From: Elusimicrobia bacterium HGW-Elusimicrobia-3
GTDB lineage: Bacteria > Elusimicrobiota > Elusimicrobia > Elusimicrobiales > UBA9959
Assembly (NCBI GenBank): GCA_002840355.1
Contig: PHAL01000022.1
Location: 1-39,516 of the forward strand
Direction: 5' to 3'
Length of the DNA stretch: 39,516 bases
The notes under the pieces: model-generated
The model's database searches: none
The model's input: the letters and a program-made list of their open reading frames with translations, nothing else
What the model was told of the DNA's origin: nothing
Translations under genes and position numbers: made by a program
Shown here: positions 32,550-39,516 of the stretch, piece by piece
Position numbering within the stretch: position 1 is the stretch's first letter
How the letters are laid out: the number at the start of each line of letters is the position of its first letter

Positions 32550-33752
32550 TTACTCCCCCGGGTCGCTCTCGAAGTCCCCCGCGGAGGGCGCGGCGGCGCC
32601 GCTATAGAGCCCGTCATACACGGCCTGGTAGGCCTTGACGGCGTCGGCGTCGCTGACGAAGATCAGGTTTTCGAAGGAGTTCTTGTTGGCGTTCACGGTC
32701 CAGTTGAACGAGCCCGTCTGCAGTATTTCCCCGTCCAGGATCACGAACTTGTTATGCAGCGCGCCCTTCTCGTTGCGGCCCCCGCCCCACTTCTGCGGCA
32801 CGCCGTTGTCGAAGAGGTACTTGGCCAGGCTGGCGGTCCGGCCCATGTTCTTGTCTATCAGGAAGCGCACGCTGAGCCCGCGCCGGTGGGCGCGCACCAG
32901 GGCGTCGGCCAGGATCTTGGAAGAGAAGGTGAAGGTGACGGCGTCCACGCTCCTGCGGGAGGCGTCTATCAGCTCGGCCAGGCGCTCTTCCACGCGCGAG
33001 CCCGGGGAGAACAGGTAGGCCGGCACGGGAAGGCCGCCCAGCGACTGCTGCGGCGAGGGGTCCTGCGGCGGCGCGCCGTAATGGCCCTCGGGCACCTCGG
33101 GCGAGGGGCCCTGCCGCGGATCGCGGGCCTTAGACCACATCCATTCGAAATAGCGGGAGTAACCGTCCACGTAGACCGGGTGCTGCGCCACCAGCGTGTT
33201 CTCGTGGTTGGAGAAAGTTGCGCCGAAGGTCCAGTTATACGAGCCGGCGGAGACGGCCGCGCCGTCGCAGATGAGGATCTTGTTATGGTTTACGCCGTAG
33301 GCGCGCGTGCCGCGCAGGGTGCGCAGCTCTATGCCGGGCTCGCTGATCAGCCGCTTGATCTGCGCGTCGGCCCTGGGGTAGACATGGGCCTCGTCGATTA
33401 TAATGCGCACCCGGGCGCCGCGGTCCTTGGCGCGGATCAGCGCGTCCGGATTGTCCTTGAGGGTAATGCTGAAGATGACCGTCTCCACGCTGACGTTGGA
33501 GAGGTCTATCATCCGGGTATTCAGGTCGTTGAGATAGGCGAAAGAGTAGGCCGGGATGGAGCTGAAATCGCCGCGGCTGAAAGCCGGCGCCGGGGTACGC
33601 GCTTCGGGCGCCGCGGCCAGCTCCCCGGGGGAAACGACTATGTCGAAGTTGCGCTCCAGCGCGGCCGCCGAAATGACTTCCGCCCCGGCCAGGGCGGGCA
33701 GGAAGAAGGAACAGCAAAGCAGTACGCGGCAGGCGTTAATGATATATGCCAT
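32550..33752 (-). CDS. Exported phospholipase D-like protein with two HKD motifs
   Basis: 400 residues. Signal peptide about 1-24 (CRVLLCCSFFLPALAGA). Two PLD domains: HKD1 with His156, Lys158 and Asp163 (NHNKILICDGAAVSAGSYNWT) and HKD2 with His333, Lys335 and Asp340 (LHNKFVILDGEILQTGSFNWT). Both are complete. A Pro-rich linker (about 210-245) separates them. The GSYNWT/GSFNWT form and spacing resemble Nuc-type nucleases and related PLD-like phosphodiesterases more than true phospholipases, but the substrate cannot be fixed. The start at 33752 gives a clean signal peptide. A TAGAAT box lies eight bases upstream with TTGTAG 17 bp before it. A longer frame to 33911 crosses a palindromic control region and is rejected. 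Confidence 0.87.
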   Translation of the reverse strand: MAYIINACRVLLCCSFFLPALAGAEVISAAALERNFDIVVSPGELAAAPEARTPAPAFSRGDFSSIPAYSFAYLNDLNTRMIDLSNVSVETVIFSITLKDNPDALIRAKDRGARVRIIIDEAHVYPRADAQIKRLISEPGIELRTLRGTRAYGVNHNKILICDGAAVSAGSYNWTFGATFSNHENTLVAQHPVYVDGYSRYFEWMWSKARDPRQGPSPEVPEGHYGAPPQDPSPQQSLGGLPVPAYLFSPGSRVEERLAELIDASRRSVDAVTFTFSSKILADALVRAHRRGLSVRFLIDKNMGRTASLAKYLFDNGVPQKWGGGRNEKGALHNKFVILDGEILQTGSFNWTVNANKNSFENLIFVSDADAVKAYQAVYDGLYSGAAAPSAGDFESDPGE

Positions 33753-33786
33753 CGCTTTATATTCTAATCGTATAGAGATTCTCCTA

Positions 33787-33879
33787 CAAGGGCCGGTGTG
33801 CCCAGGCCCAGGGGCCAATAGGCCTATATATTGACATGTCAGATCTGGGCCTATTGACCAAGCAAGCCTGGGCCCTTTG
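33787..33879. promoter_or_regulatory. Nested palindrome in a divergent promoter region
   Basis: Three inverted repeats share one centre near 33836: TGACATGTCA (33832-33841), CAATAGGCC/GGCCTATTG (33816-33824 and 33848-33856) and GCCCAGGC/GCCTGGGC (33800-33807 and 33866-33873). An outer imperfect pair CAAGGGCC/GGCCCTTTG (33787 and 33871) extends it. It lies between the divergent PLD-like and metallo-beta-lactamase genes. Repeated TTGAC motifs occur within it. It could be a shared operator or another extragenic palindromic element. Confidence 0.5.
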
Positions 33880-33906
33880 ACGCTGGTCAATACCCCGCCT
33901 GTGCCG

Positions 33907-33912
33907 TACAAT
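33907..33912 (+). promoter_or_regulatory. Candidate -10 box of the metallo-beta-lactamase gene
   Basis: TACAAT five bases before an in-frame GTG (33918) and 38 bases before the preferred ATG (33951). Depending on which start is used the mRNA would be leaderless or have a short leader with GGAG. No clear -35 box at 17 bp. Confidence 0.4.
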
Positions 33913-33950
33913 ATAGCGTGAGCAACTACGACAACAAGCCCGGAGCCAAC

Positions 33951-34907
33951 ATGAAAAGACTAGCCGCCTTGATCGTCACCCTGCTTCTCGGAGCCTCCGC
34001 CGCCAGCGCCCAGCTGAACGTGCACTTCATAAACGTCGGCCAGGGCGACGCCACGTACATAGAACTGCCCAACGGCCACAATGTCCTGATAGACGGCGGC
34101 CCCTCCGGCCAGCCTGTGCTGAACTTCCTGAAGGCCAGGGGCGTCCACACGATAGACCACGTGGTGCTCACCCACCCCCACAGCGACCATTTCATGGGGC
34201 TGCGCACCGTCTTCCGCAACTTCCAGGTCAAGAATTTCTACGACACCCGGGTGGAGAACACCAAAGCGCAGGGCGACAACGAAGTGCGCGCGATGGCGGC
34301 CAATATGCCCGGCTGCAAGACCCACTATCCCGAAGCCGGCACCAACCTCAACTGGGACAGCCGCGTGACCGTGAAGGTTCTCAACACCTGCTCGGAAACA
34401 CTGATCACCAACAAAAGCGAAGAGATAAATAACTGCTCGATAGTCACCCGCTTCTACTACAACGGCCACGGCGTGCTGCTGACCGGCGACATCGAAGCGG
34501 TGACAGAGAACGCGATGACCAAGATCTTCAAGTCCGGCCTGGACTCCACCTACCTCAAGGTCTCGCACCACGGTTCCAAGTCCTCCTCCGCGCCCAAGTT
34601 CCTCGAGCGCGTGCAGCCCCGCGTGGCCGTCATCTCCGTGGGCAGGGACAACGATTACGGCCACCCGCACAAGGAGGCCATGGACCGCCTGATGGCCTCC
34701 GGCGCCCAGATCTACACCACCCTCGACGGCGACCAGTCGCTGACGATCCCCGCCCCCAGGCGCGGCGTGGAGATCATGATGAACGGCCAGCTCAACCTCC
34801 CGGTCTCCGTCACCCCGCAGCCCGAGTTCCGCGTCACCGACCATACGGTGGACCCGGCCGACTCGGCCGCGATGAGGCAGCTCATGCAGGAAGCCGCCGC
34901 CGAATAA
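33951..34907 (+). CDS. Exported ComEC-like metallo-beta-lactamase fold hydrolase
   Basis: 318 residues. Signal peptide about 1-20 (RLAALIVTLLLGASAASA), then VHFINVGQGDATYIELP, the hallmark of the ComEC/Rec2 C-terminal hydrolase. The metal motif is THPHSDH (His75, His77, Asp79, His80). Further ligand regions are GVLLTGDIE and LKVSHHGSKSSSAPKFLE, and the end of the fold is VISVGRDNDYGHPHKEAMDRLM. In ComEC this domain is proposed to degrade the non-transported DNA strand; here it stands alone and is exported, so a periplasmic or extracellular nuclease or phosphodiesterase is plausible. Start at 33951 chosen for GGAG 5 bp upstream and a good signal peptide. GTG at 33918 in the same frame is an alternative. 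Confidence 0.88.
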   Translation: MKRLAALIVTLLLGASAASAQLNVHFINVGQGDATYIELPNGHNVLIDGGPSGQPVLNFLKARGVHTIDHVVLTHPHSDHFMGLRTVFRNFQVKNFYDTRVENTKAQGDNEVRAMAANMPGCKTHYPEAGTNLNWDSRVTVKVLNTCSETLITNKSEEINNCSIVTRFYYNGHGVLLTGDIEAVTENAMTKIFKSGLDSTYLKVSHHGSKSSSAPKFLERVQPRVAVISVGRDNDYGHPHKEAMDRLMASGAQIYTTLDGDQSLTIPAPRRGVEIMMNGQLNLPVSVTPQPEFRVTDHTVDPADSAAMRQLMQEAAAE

Positions 34908-34925
34908 AAGGGAAAAGCTATAGAT

Positions 34926-34960
34926 AAAAACGCGCCCTGCCTGGGCGCGTTTTTATTTTT
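34926..34960. terminator. Bidirectional terminator between the MBL gene and btuD
   Basis: A 12-bp stem, AAAAACGCGCCC (34926-34937) with its complement (34943-34954), loop TGCCT, with T-runs readable on both strands. It ends 10 bp from the btuD stop. Confidence 0.85.
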
Positions 34961-34969
34961 GCCGCGGGT

Positions 34970-35710
34970 TTAAGGGAGCAGGGGAGAATCGGGCGGCAGG
35001 CCATAGACGGGGGCCAGGGCCGCCGGCTTGACCAGTTCGGAAGCGGGGCCGAAGGCATAGCCGCCGCCACGGCGCAGCAGCAGGGCCTTGTTGCAGCCCA
35101 GCCGCGCCAGCCCGGGCTCGTGCAGCACCGCCGCCACCGCCAGGCCCCTGCCCGCCAGCCGGGCCAGCAGCCCCATGATCTCCGCTTTATATTTCAGGTC
35201 CAGGTGGGAAGTAGGCTCGTCGAGCAGCAGCAGGCGCGCCTCCTGCGCCAGCGCCTGCGCTATGAAGGCCAGCTGCCGCTCGCCGGTGGAGAGCGTGTTG
35301 ATGGAGCGTTCCGCCAGGCCGGCGATGCCGGTCTCGCGCAGCGCCAGATCAGCCGCCTCCCCGTCGGCGGCCGAATAGCCGCGCCACAGGCCGGCCCGGG
35401 CCGTGCGGCCCAGCAGCACGGTATCCCTGACTGAAAAGTCGTAGGGCGTGGCGGTCTCGCTGGCCACGTAAGCCGCCAGCCGCGCCAGCCGCGCCGGCGG
35501 TATGGCGCCGGCCTCCTCCCCTCCCAGCCGCACCGAGCCGGCGGCCGCGCGCAGCCAGCCGGTCAGCAGCCGCAGCAGCGTGGACTTGCCGCAGCCGTTG
35601 GGCCCCAGCACGCACATGAAATCCCCGGGCCGCAGCTCGAAGGAAAGCCCGTCGATAAGCGGCGCCGCGCCGTAGGAGAAAGTAAGCCCCGAGACTTTCA
35701 GCGCCGGCAT
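34970..35710 (-). CDS. btuD: Cobalamin ABC transporter, ATP-binding protein
   Basis: 246 residues. ABC ATPase of the FecCD/BtuCD group. Walker A GPNGCGKSTLL (about 37-47), Q-loop region YVASETATPYDFSVRDTVLLGR, signature LSTGERQ (in place of LSGGE), Walker B LLLLDEPTSHLD, and H-loop LHEPG. It powers vitamin B12 uptake across the inner membrane. Start at 35710 (MPALKVSGLTFSYG): the ATG overlaps the btuC stop (ATGA) and has GGGAGGG upstream. A longer frame to 35746 is less likely. Last gene of btuFCD. The cobalamin assignment rests on the upstream riboswitch; sequence alone would also allow a siderophore or heme transporter. Confidence 0.9.
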   Translation of the reverse strand: MPALKVSGLTFSYGAAPLIDGLSFELRPGDFMCVLGPNGCGKSTLLRLLTGWLRAAAGSVRLGGEEAGAIPPARLARLAAYVASETATPYDFSVRDTVLLGRTARAGLWRGYSAADGEAADLALRETGIAGLAERSINTLSTGERQLAFIAQALAQEARLLLLDEPTSHLDLKYKAEIMGLLARLAGRGLAVAAVLHEPGLARLGCNKALLLRRGGGYAFGPASELVKPAALAPVYGLPPDSPLLP

Positions 35711-36639
35711 CAGGCCCTCCCCCTGGCGCTGCGCCAGAGCAGCCACATGAAGAACGGCGCTCCGGCCAGCGCCATCACCACTCCGGCGGGGATTTCCGAA
35801 GGTGAGAACAGCGTGCGCCCGGCTGCGTCGGCCGCGGTCAGCAGCGCGGCCCCGCCCAGCGCCGCCGCCGGCAGCAGGGTGCGCGCCGAGGGGCCGGTGA
35901 TCAGCCGCACTATATGCGGCGTCATCAACCCCACAAAACCTATGGTCCCCCCCAGCGCCACCGCGGCCGAAGTAGCCGCGCAGGCGTATACGAAGAACAG
36001 CGCGCGCTCCCGCTCGGGGCGCACGCCGAGGTGGTAGGCGCCCTCTGCGCCCAGCGCCATCGCGTCCAGCGCGCGCCAGCGCGCCATGGCCAGCGCGCCG
36101 CAGGCCGCGATGATCAGCGCCGAGGCCGCCAGCACGCCGGGCTCGGCGGAGTAGAGGCCGCCCAGCACGAAGTAGAAGAGGGAGAAGGAGCGCTCGCGCG
36201 CCGCCGTCAGCGCCAGCATCACCAGCGCGGACAGGAAGGCGCTCACGGCCACGCCGGCGAGCACCAGCGCCGCGTCCGACAGGCGCCCGGCCAGCCGCGC
36301 CAGCCAGTACGAGAGGAAGGTGGCGCCGAAAGCCCCGGCGAAGACGGCCAGGAAGAAAAGCGGGGAGGAGCGCTCCACGCCGGAGAGGAAGCAGAGCACC
36401 GCCGCGGCGGTAGCCCCGGCGGAAGTGCCCAGTATGTAGGGGTCAGCGAGCGGGTTCTTGAGCACGCCCTGGAACATGGCCCCGGCCAGCCCCAGCCCGG
36501 CGCCCACGGCCAGCGCCGCCAGCGTGCGCGGCAGGCGCAGGTTCCAGATAATGTCCGGGGCCAGGCCGGCCGGCCCGGCCGCCAGCGAGAACAGGCAGGC
36601 GGCGGCCAGCGCGGCCAGCAGCAGGCTAATTCTTCCCAT
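35710..36639 (-). CDS. btuC: Cobalamin ABC transporter, FecCD-type permease
   Basis: 309 residues, about nine to ten transmembrane helices. FecCD motifs: WNLRLPRTLAALAVGAGLGLAGAMFQGVLKNPLADPYILGTSAGA near the N-terminus, LGVRPERERAL in a cytoplasmic loop, GGTIGFVGLMTPHIVRLI, and the C-terminal EIPAGVVMALAGAPFFMWLL. It forms the membrane channel of the BtuFCD importer. It overlaps btuF by 14 bp and btuD by one base of the start/stop pair. The N-terminus is short, beginning almost at the first helix, which is normal for the shorter FecCD proteins. Confidence 0.92.
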   Translation of the reverse strand: MGRISLLLAALAAACLFSLAAGPAGLAPDIIWNLRLPRTLAALAVGAGLGLAGAMFQGVLKNPLADPYILGTSAGATAAAVLCFLSGVERSSPLFFLAVFAGAFGATFLSYWLARLAGRLSDAALVLAGVAVSAFLSALVMLALTAARERSFSLFYFVLGGLYSAEPGVLAASALIIAACGALAMARWRALDAMALGAEGAYHLGVRPERERALFFVYACAATSAAVALGGTIGFVGLMTPHIVRLITGPSARTLLPAAALGGAALLTAADAAGRTLFSPSEIPAGVVMALAGAPFFMWLLWRSARGRA

Positions 36640-37417
36640 GCAGCAGGCGCCTTAGCCTGGCGATCTCGCCGAACAGCCGCGGGCCGGGCCGGGTGAAGGC
36701 GTCGCGGTCCAGCGAGGTTATCACGCGGCCGTCCTCCACGGCGGCCAGCGTGCCGGCCATGGGCCTGGCCAGAAAATCCTGCTCCGTGACGCTGAACAGC
36801 AGCGCGGCCTCCGGGTCCAGCAGCAGCGTCTCCTCCCAGCTGGCCTGGAAGAAGCCCCGCTTCTCCCCGCCGAAGACATTGCGGCCGCCGGCCAGCCGCG
36901 CGGCGTCCGAAATGAAGGACAGCCCGCCGGTGGTCCAGCCGCCGGCGTCCACCTCGATATAAAGTTTTACCGGCTCTCCCGCGGGCGGTTTGGGCGCCAG
37001 GGCGGCGAGCCTGCGGGCCAGGGCCTCCCCTTCTTTTTTGCGGCCCAGCGCGGCCGCTATCAGCCGCACGGTGTTGAGGATATCGGCCACGCTCTTCTCT
37101 TCGGGCAGGGCCACAACCTTGACGCCCAGCCCGGCCAACTGCCTGCCCGTGGAGGCGCCGGCCCAGGCGCCGGTGAATACCACGTCGGGCTTGAGCGCGT
37201 AGACCTTCTCGATGTTGGGGCGCAGGTAGTCGCCGGTCTTCTCTATCGCGGCCGCCCCGGCCGGCCAGTTGCAGAAATTGGACACTCCCACCAGGTCGCC
37301 TCCGGCGCCCAGTTCGAAGATGATCTCGGTATAGGAAGGGAGCAGCGAAACGGCGCGCAGGGCGCGTGCCGGGGCGGCGCAGCAAAACAGCAGGACGGCG
37401 GCTAAGATCTTTACCAT
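36626..37417 (-). CDS. btuF: Cobalamin ABC transporter, substrate-binding protein
   Basis: 263 residues. Signal peptide about 1-20 (VKILAAVLLFCCAAPARA) without a good lipobox. The class III periplasmic binding fold starts RAVSLLPSYTEIIFELGAGGDLVGVSNFCNWP, with KPDVVFTGA, VVALPEEKSVADIL, and a long linker helix LGRKKEGEALARRLAAL. The C-lobe contains WTTGGLSFISDAARLAGGRNVF and WEETLLLDPEALL-type sequence. It captures the vitamin in the periplasm and delivers it to BtuCD. The start at 37417 directly follows the run of Us of the riboswitch hairpin. A frame 21 bp longer would begin inside that hairpin. No BtuB receptor is seen in the reliable part of the window. Confidence 0.9.
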   Translation of the reverse strand: MVKILAAVLLFCCAAPARALRAVSLLPSYTEIIFELGAGGDLVGVSNFCNWPAGAAAIEKTGDYLRPNIEKVYALKPDVVFTGAWAGASTGRQLAGLGVKVVALPEEKSVADILNTVRLIAAALGRKKEGEALARRLAALAPKPPAGEPVKLYIEVDAGGWTTGGLSFISDAARLAGGRNVFGGEKRGFFQASWEETLLLDPEAALLFSVTEQDFLARPMAGTLAAVEDGRVITSLDRDAFTRPGPRLFGEIARLRRLLHGKN

Positions 37418-37450
37418 AAAAAAAAGCCCTCGCTCCAAAGAGAAAAGGCT
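37418..37450 (-). terminator. Riboswitch expression platform: terminator abutting the btuF start
   Basis: In the transcript AGCCUUUUCUC-UUUG-GAGCGAGGGCU forms an 11-step hairpin (some G-U pairs and one mismatch), followed by eight Us that run straight into the btuF AUG. The GGAG/GAGGG available for ribosome binding is in the 3' arm. The hairpin could therefore both end transcription and hide the ribosome-binding site when cobalamin is bound. Confidence 0.65.
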
Positions 37451-37451
37451 C

Positions 37452-37578
37452 CCTCCCCTCGGATCCCCGCCGGGGCGGGGTTCGCAGTAGACCGGGCTTA
37501 GCCTTGCGGCAATACCGTTGCGGGGCAGCCGGGGATTCTCACCCCGTTCCTTCTGCTCTACGATACTATGATACTAAA
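37452..37578 (-). promoter_or_regulatory. Cobalamin riboswitch (AdoCbl-type)
   Basis: On the minus strand the conserved core reads GGGGTGAGAATCCCCGGCTG followed by CCCCGCAACGGT (37514-37545). The B12 box TAAGCCCGGTCTACTGCG lies at 37483-37500, and a paired 5' arm (GAGCAGAAGGAACGGGG) is upstream. The GC-rich hairpin CCCCGCCCCGGCGGGG near 37465-37480 follows. All the family's hallmark boxes are present in the right order and spacing. It precedes btuFCD by about 35 bp and should switch it off when B12 is abundant. Confidence 0.93.
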
Positions 37579-37595
37579 ATTTAGCCGGGCCGTAT

Positions 37596-39516
37596 TCAGG
37601 CCGCCGGCAGCGTGATCTCGGCGCTAAGGCCGCCGGGGTTCCTGTTGCGCAGCTTTATGACGCCGCTGTTGCGCATCAGCAGGTCGCGCGTGATCATCAG
37701 GCCCACGCCGGTGCCGTCGCTCTTGGTGGTCAGCGATTTCCTGAAGACGTTGCGCAGGGCTTCCTCGCTCATCCCGGGGCCGTTGTCGGAAATGGTCACG
37801 CGCGCGTCCTGGCCGACGCGCTCTATTCCAATGGCCACGAGTTTCTGGTCGTTGTTGCCGCTGACGGCCTCCACCGCGTTCTTGATGACGTTGAAGAAGG
37901 CCTGCTGCAGGTCCTGCCGGCAGGCGCTGATGGCGATATTATTTATTTCCGGCCCGTCCAGCTTGAAGCTGACGCCCTTGGACAGCGGCGAGAAGGAGGC
38001 GATGGCCACCAGGTCCTTCATCATGTCGGAGAGGTGTATGGTCTCGCAGCCCGGCCCGCCCTGCTTGCCGAAGCGCGTTATGCCCTGCAGCGACTCCACC
38101 ATCGCCGCGGCCGTCTCGCGCACCCCGCGCAGCACTTCCAGGTCCTCCGGGGCCTTGGTCTTGGCCATCTCCATCTCCAGGTAGCCGAAGATGCAGGAGA
38201 TGGGCCCGCGCATGTCGTGCGCTATGCGGTGCGCCAGCACGCCCAGCTGCGCGGTGGCGTTGAGCTCCGAGAACTTGCGCATCATCGCGTCCTTCAGCTC
38301 CCGCTCCCGCGACAGCTTCAGGTTCAGCTTCTCGAAGATCTGCCGGGACAGGCGCCGCATGACGAAAAGGTAGAGCACCGTGACGCCGGCTATCAGCAGC
38401 GTGGCGGGCAGGCTGGCGTAGATCTCGGCGGCCCAGGCATTGGCGTACGGCAGCAGCCCGGCGTACTGGCCCAGCACCACGCTCATGTCGAGCTGGGTGC
38501 GCAATTCCCGAAAGCGGTTCCAGGAGATCTCGCCCTGGGATGCACCACCGAGGAAAAAGCCGGGCACTCCCCAGGGAGTCCGGTCGGAGAACGTTGGCGT
38601 ATTGAAGCCCGGCTGCGCCTCGCGGGCGGCTACGGTATCCTGGGAACGGGCCAGCTCCTGGCCGCGGATGTCGAGCGGCCGACCCGTGAAAGCGCCGAAG
38701 GTGAAGTCCGGTGCCTCGACGTCGCCTCGCACAAACTCCCGCTCGAAATAGCCGAAGCGCAGATCACCGATGATCGGGCGTCGACTCGTCGGCGCCGGCA
38801 GCAGTTGCAGATGGCTGGTCAGCAGCAGCGCATCGGTGCGCTGTCCCGGCGCAAACTCCGGTTCGTACTTGTAGCGCTGATCATAGAGATAGCGCTGCTC
38901 GGTGGTGGCGAGCCCGAACAGCCGACCGGTCAAACGCTGACTGAGCGGGATGGTGACCTTGCCGCCCGCGGTCCAGGTCTCGCCGCTGTTGTGCGGCAGC
39001 GGCCGCGAGGTGGTGGCTCGCGGGTCGCGCGGATCCTCGGGTTTCGGGGCGTTGACGGGGTCGAAGTCGATTCTGGCCGAGAGATCGACGATCCCCACTG
39101 CGGTGATCCCGCGACCCAATGGTCCGTCGGCCTGGAAGACGAAGCGGTCGAGACCCAGATCGGCGACACCGGTCATCGGCCGGTCGGTCTCGTAGGCGAT
39201 GCGACCGCGCCAACTGTCGCCGCCATCCCGGGTCGTCACGCTCACCAGCCCGCTCACGGCCTGGCCGAAGCGGGCCGAGAAGCCGTTGGTCACCAACTGC
39301 GCCTCGGCTATGAGGTCCGGCGGGATGCGGAGCCCCGATCCCTCACTGCTCGCGGCGTCGAGAGCGTTCTTGACCCCGAAGCCGTCGAGCAGGAAACTCT
39401 GCTGCCCCGCACGACCGCCACGAAACGACTCTCCAACCACTCCCGCCTGCAGCGCGATCGCGTCCTCGAGTGATGAGACCGGCAGGCGACGAAGGTCCAC
39501 TGCCGTGATCCGCTGG
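37596..39516 (-). CDS. Chimeric partial ORF: TonB-receptor N-terminal part joined to histidine kinase C-terminal half
   Basis: The frame is open to the window edge (the GTG at 39500 is not a true start). Upstream part, about 38500-39516: a TonB-dependent receptor plug and first barrel segment (LPVSSLEDAIALQAGVV, FRGGRAGQQSFLLDGFGVKN, GFSARFGQAVSGLVSVTTRDGGD). Downstream part, 37596 to about 38470: one transmembrane helix (LPATLLIAGVTVLYLFVM), a coiled linker, a HisKA-like dimerisation helix with the phospho-acceptor His in LAHRIAHDMRGPISCIFGYLE (about 38218), and HATPase motifs FNVIKNAVEAV (N box), ISDNGPGM (G1) and TKSDGTGVGLMI (G2). The receptor part uses few ATA codons and more CGA/CGT, unlike the kinase part. 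Most likely an assembly join; the kinase alone would be a sensor of unknown signal. Confidence 0.7.
   Translation of the reverse strand, partial: QRITAVDLRRLPVSSLEDAIALQAGVVGESFRGGRAGQQSFLLDGFGVKNALDAASSEGSGLRIPPDLIAEAQLVTNGFSARFGQAVSGLVSVTTRDGGDSWRGRIAYETDRPMTGVADLGLDRFVFQADGPLGRGITAVGIVDLSARIDFDPVNAPKPEDPRDPRATTSRPLPHNSGETWTAGGKVTIPLSQRLTGRLFGLATTEQRYLYDQRYKYEPEFAPGQRTDALLLTSHLQLLPAPTSRRPIIGDLRFGYFEREFVRGDVEAPDFTFGAFTGRPLDIRGQELARSQDTVAAREAQPGFNTPTFSDRTPWGVPGFFLGGASQGEISWNRFRELRTQLDMSVVLGQYAGLLPYANAWAAEIYASLPATLLIAGVTVLYLFVMRRLSRQIFEKLNLKLSRERELKDAMMRKFSELNATAQLGVLAHRIAHDMRGPISCIFGYLEMEMAKTKAPEDLEVLRGVRETAAAMVESLQGITRFGKQGGPGCETIHLSDMMKDLVAIASFSPLSKGVSFKLDGPEINNIAISACRQDLQQAFFNVIKNAVEAVSGNNDQKLVAIGIERVGQDARVTISDNGPGMSEEALRNVFRKSLTTKSDGTGVGLMITRDLLMRNSGVIKLRNRNPGGLSAEITLPAA

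Noticed and set aside
33840-33880. Possible tRNA-like fold in the divergent region
   Set aside because: No T-arm or anticodon arm of the right size; the pairing is one concentric palindrome.
33753-33911. Longer N-terminus for the PLD-like protein
   Set aside because: It would translate the palindromic control region and bury the signal peptide inside the protein.
1-39516. CRISPR arrays, tRNA and rRNA genes, insertion sequences
   Set aside because: I looked for regularly spaced repeats, tRNA arms and transposase-like proteins and saw none. The palindromic elements are dispersed, not arrayed, and have no spacers.
37596-39516. The last ORF as a genuine BtuB-type receptor gene belonging to the btu operon
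   Set aside because: It lies upstream of the riboswitch, its plug resembles general Oar/carbohydrate-type receptors rather than BtuB, and it ends in a kinase with a codon-use break, so it is not part of the B12 module.

Overview
This 39.5 kb, very GC-rich window looks like a metagenome-type contig from a Gram-negative (diderm) bacterium. Outer-membrane barrel proteins, signal peptides, MurB, a large periplasmic alpha-2-macroglobulin and BtuFCD without a Gram-positive context all point that way. A PorV/PQ-type barrel beside a secreted M6 protease with a FlgD-like C-terminal domain, DUF4912 next to GH57 enzymes, and frequent ATA isoleucine codons despite high GC suggest Elusimicrobiota or a close relative. 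That placement is an inference and was not tested by any search.

Layout. 39-5451 (minus) is a tight three-gene operon for exported proteins: an Fn3-like secreted protein, an M6 metalloprotease and a PorV-like barrel. 5522-5854 is a small two-helix membrane protein. 5855-6297 is non-coding and holds two copies of an extragenic palindromic element. 6298-14075 (minus) holds an EamA-type exporter, MurB and a 1976-residue alpha-2-macroglobulin with an intact thioester motif. 14127-16300 (minus) has ornithine aminotransferase and a small outer-membrane protein. 16418-18187 (plus) is a YgiQ-type radical SAM protein. It converges on ribonuclease D (18446-19585), with another palindromic element between them. 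19633-21267 (plus) is RluE-like pseudouridine synthase, a beta-hydroxyacid dehydrogenase and a 59-residue membrane protein, closed by a terminator. 21343-24934 (plus) is an iron module: DtxR-like repressor, FeoA-FeoB fusion and MFS transporter, each start overlapping the preceding stop. After another palindromic element come an L-cysteine desulfidase family protein and an overlapping hypothetical gene. 27262-32373 is an alpha-glucan module: a GH57/DUF3536 protein converging on a GH57 branching enzyme with its DUF4912 partner. 32550-34907 is a divergent pair of exported hydrolases, a two-HKD phospholipase D-like protein and a ComEC-like metallo-beta-lactamase protein, separated by a nested palindrome. 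34970-37590 (minus) is a cobalamin riboswitch controlling btuFCD.

The last ORF (37596 to the right edge, minus) joins, in frame, the N-terminal part of a TonB-dependent receptor to the C-terminal half of a sensor histidine kinase. The receptor part has codon use unlike the rest of the window, so the outer ~1 kb is most likely an assembly chimera, although a real fusion is not excluded.

Two signals are not explained by ordinary annotation. First, a family of palindromic elements shares an internal core (GCTTGCGTAAGCGC about 30 nt from a CAC-GGT-GTG hairpin) but has copy-specific outer arms that remain self-complementary. Second, several genes without a ribosome-binding site have a -10 hexamer exactly six bases before the ATG, often with a TGn extension, which predicts leaderless mRNAs.
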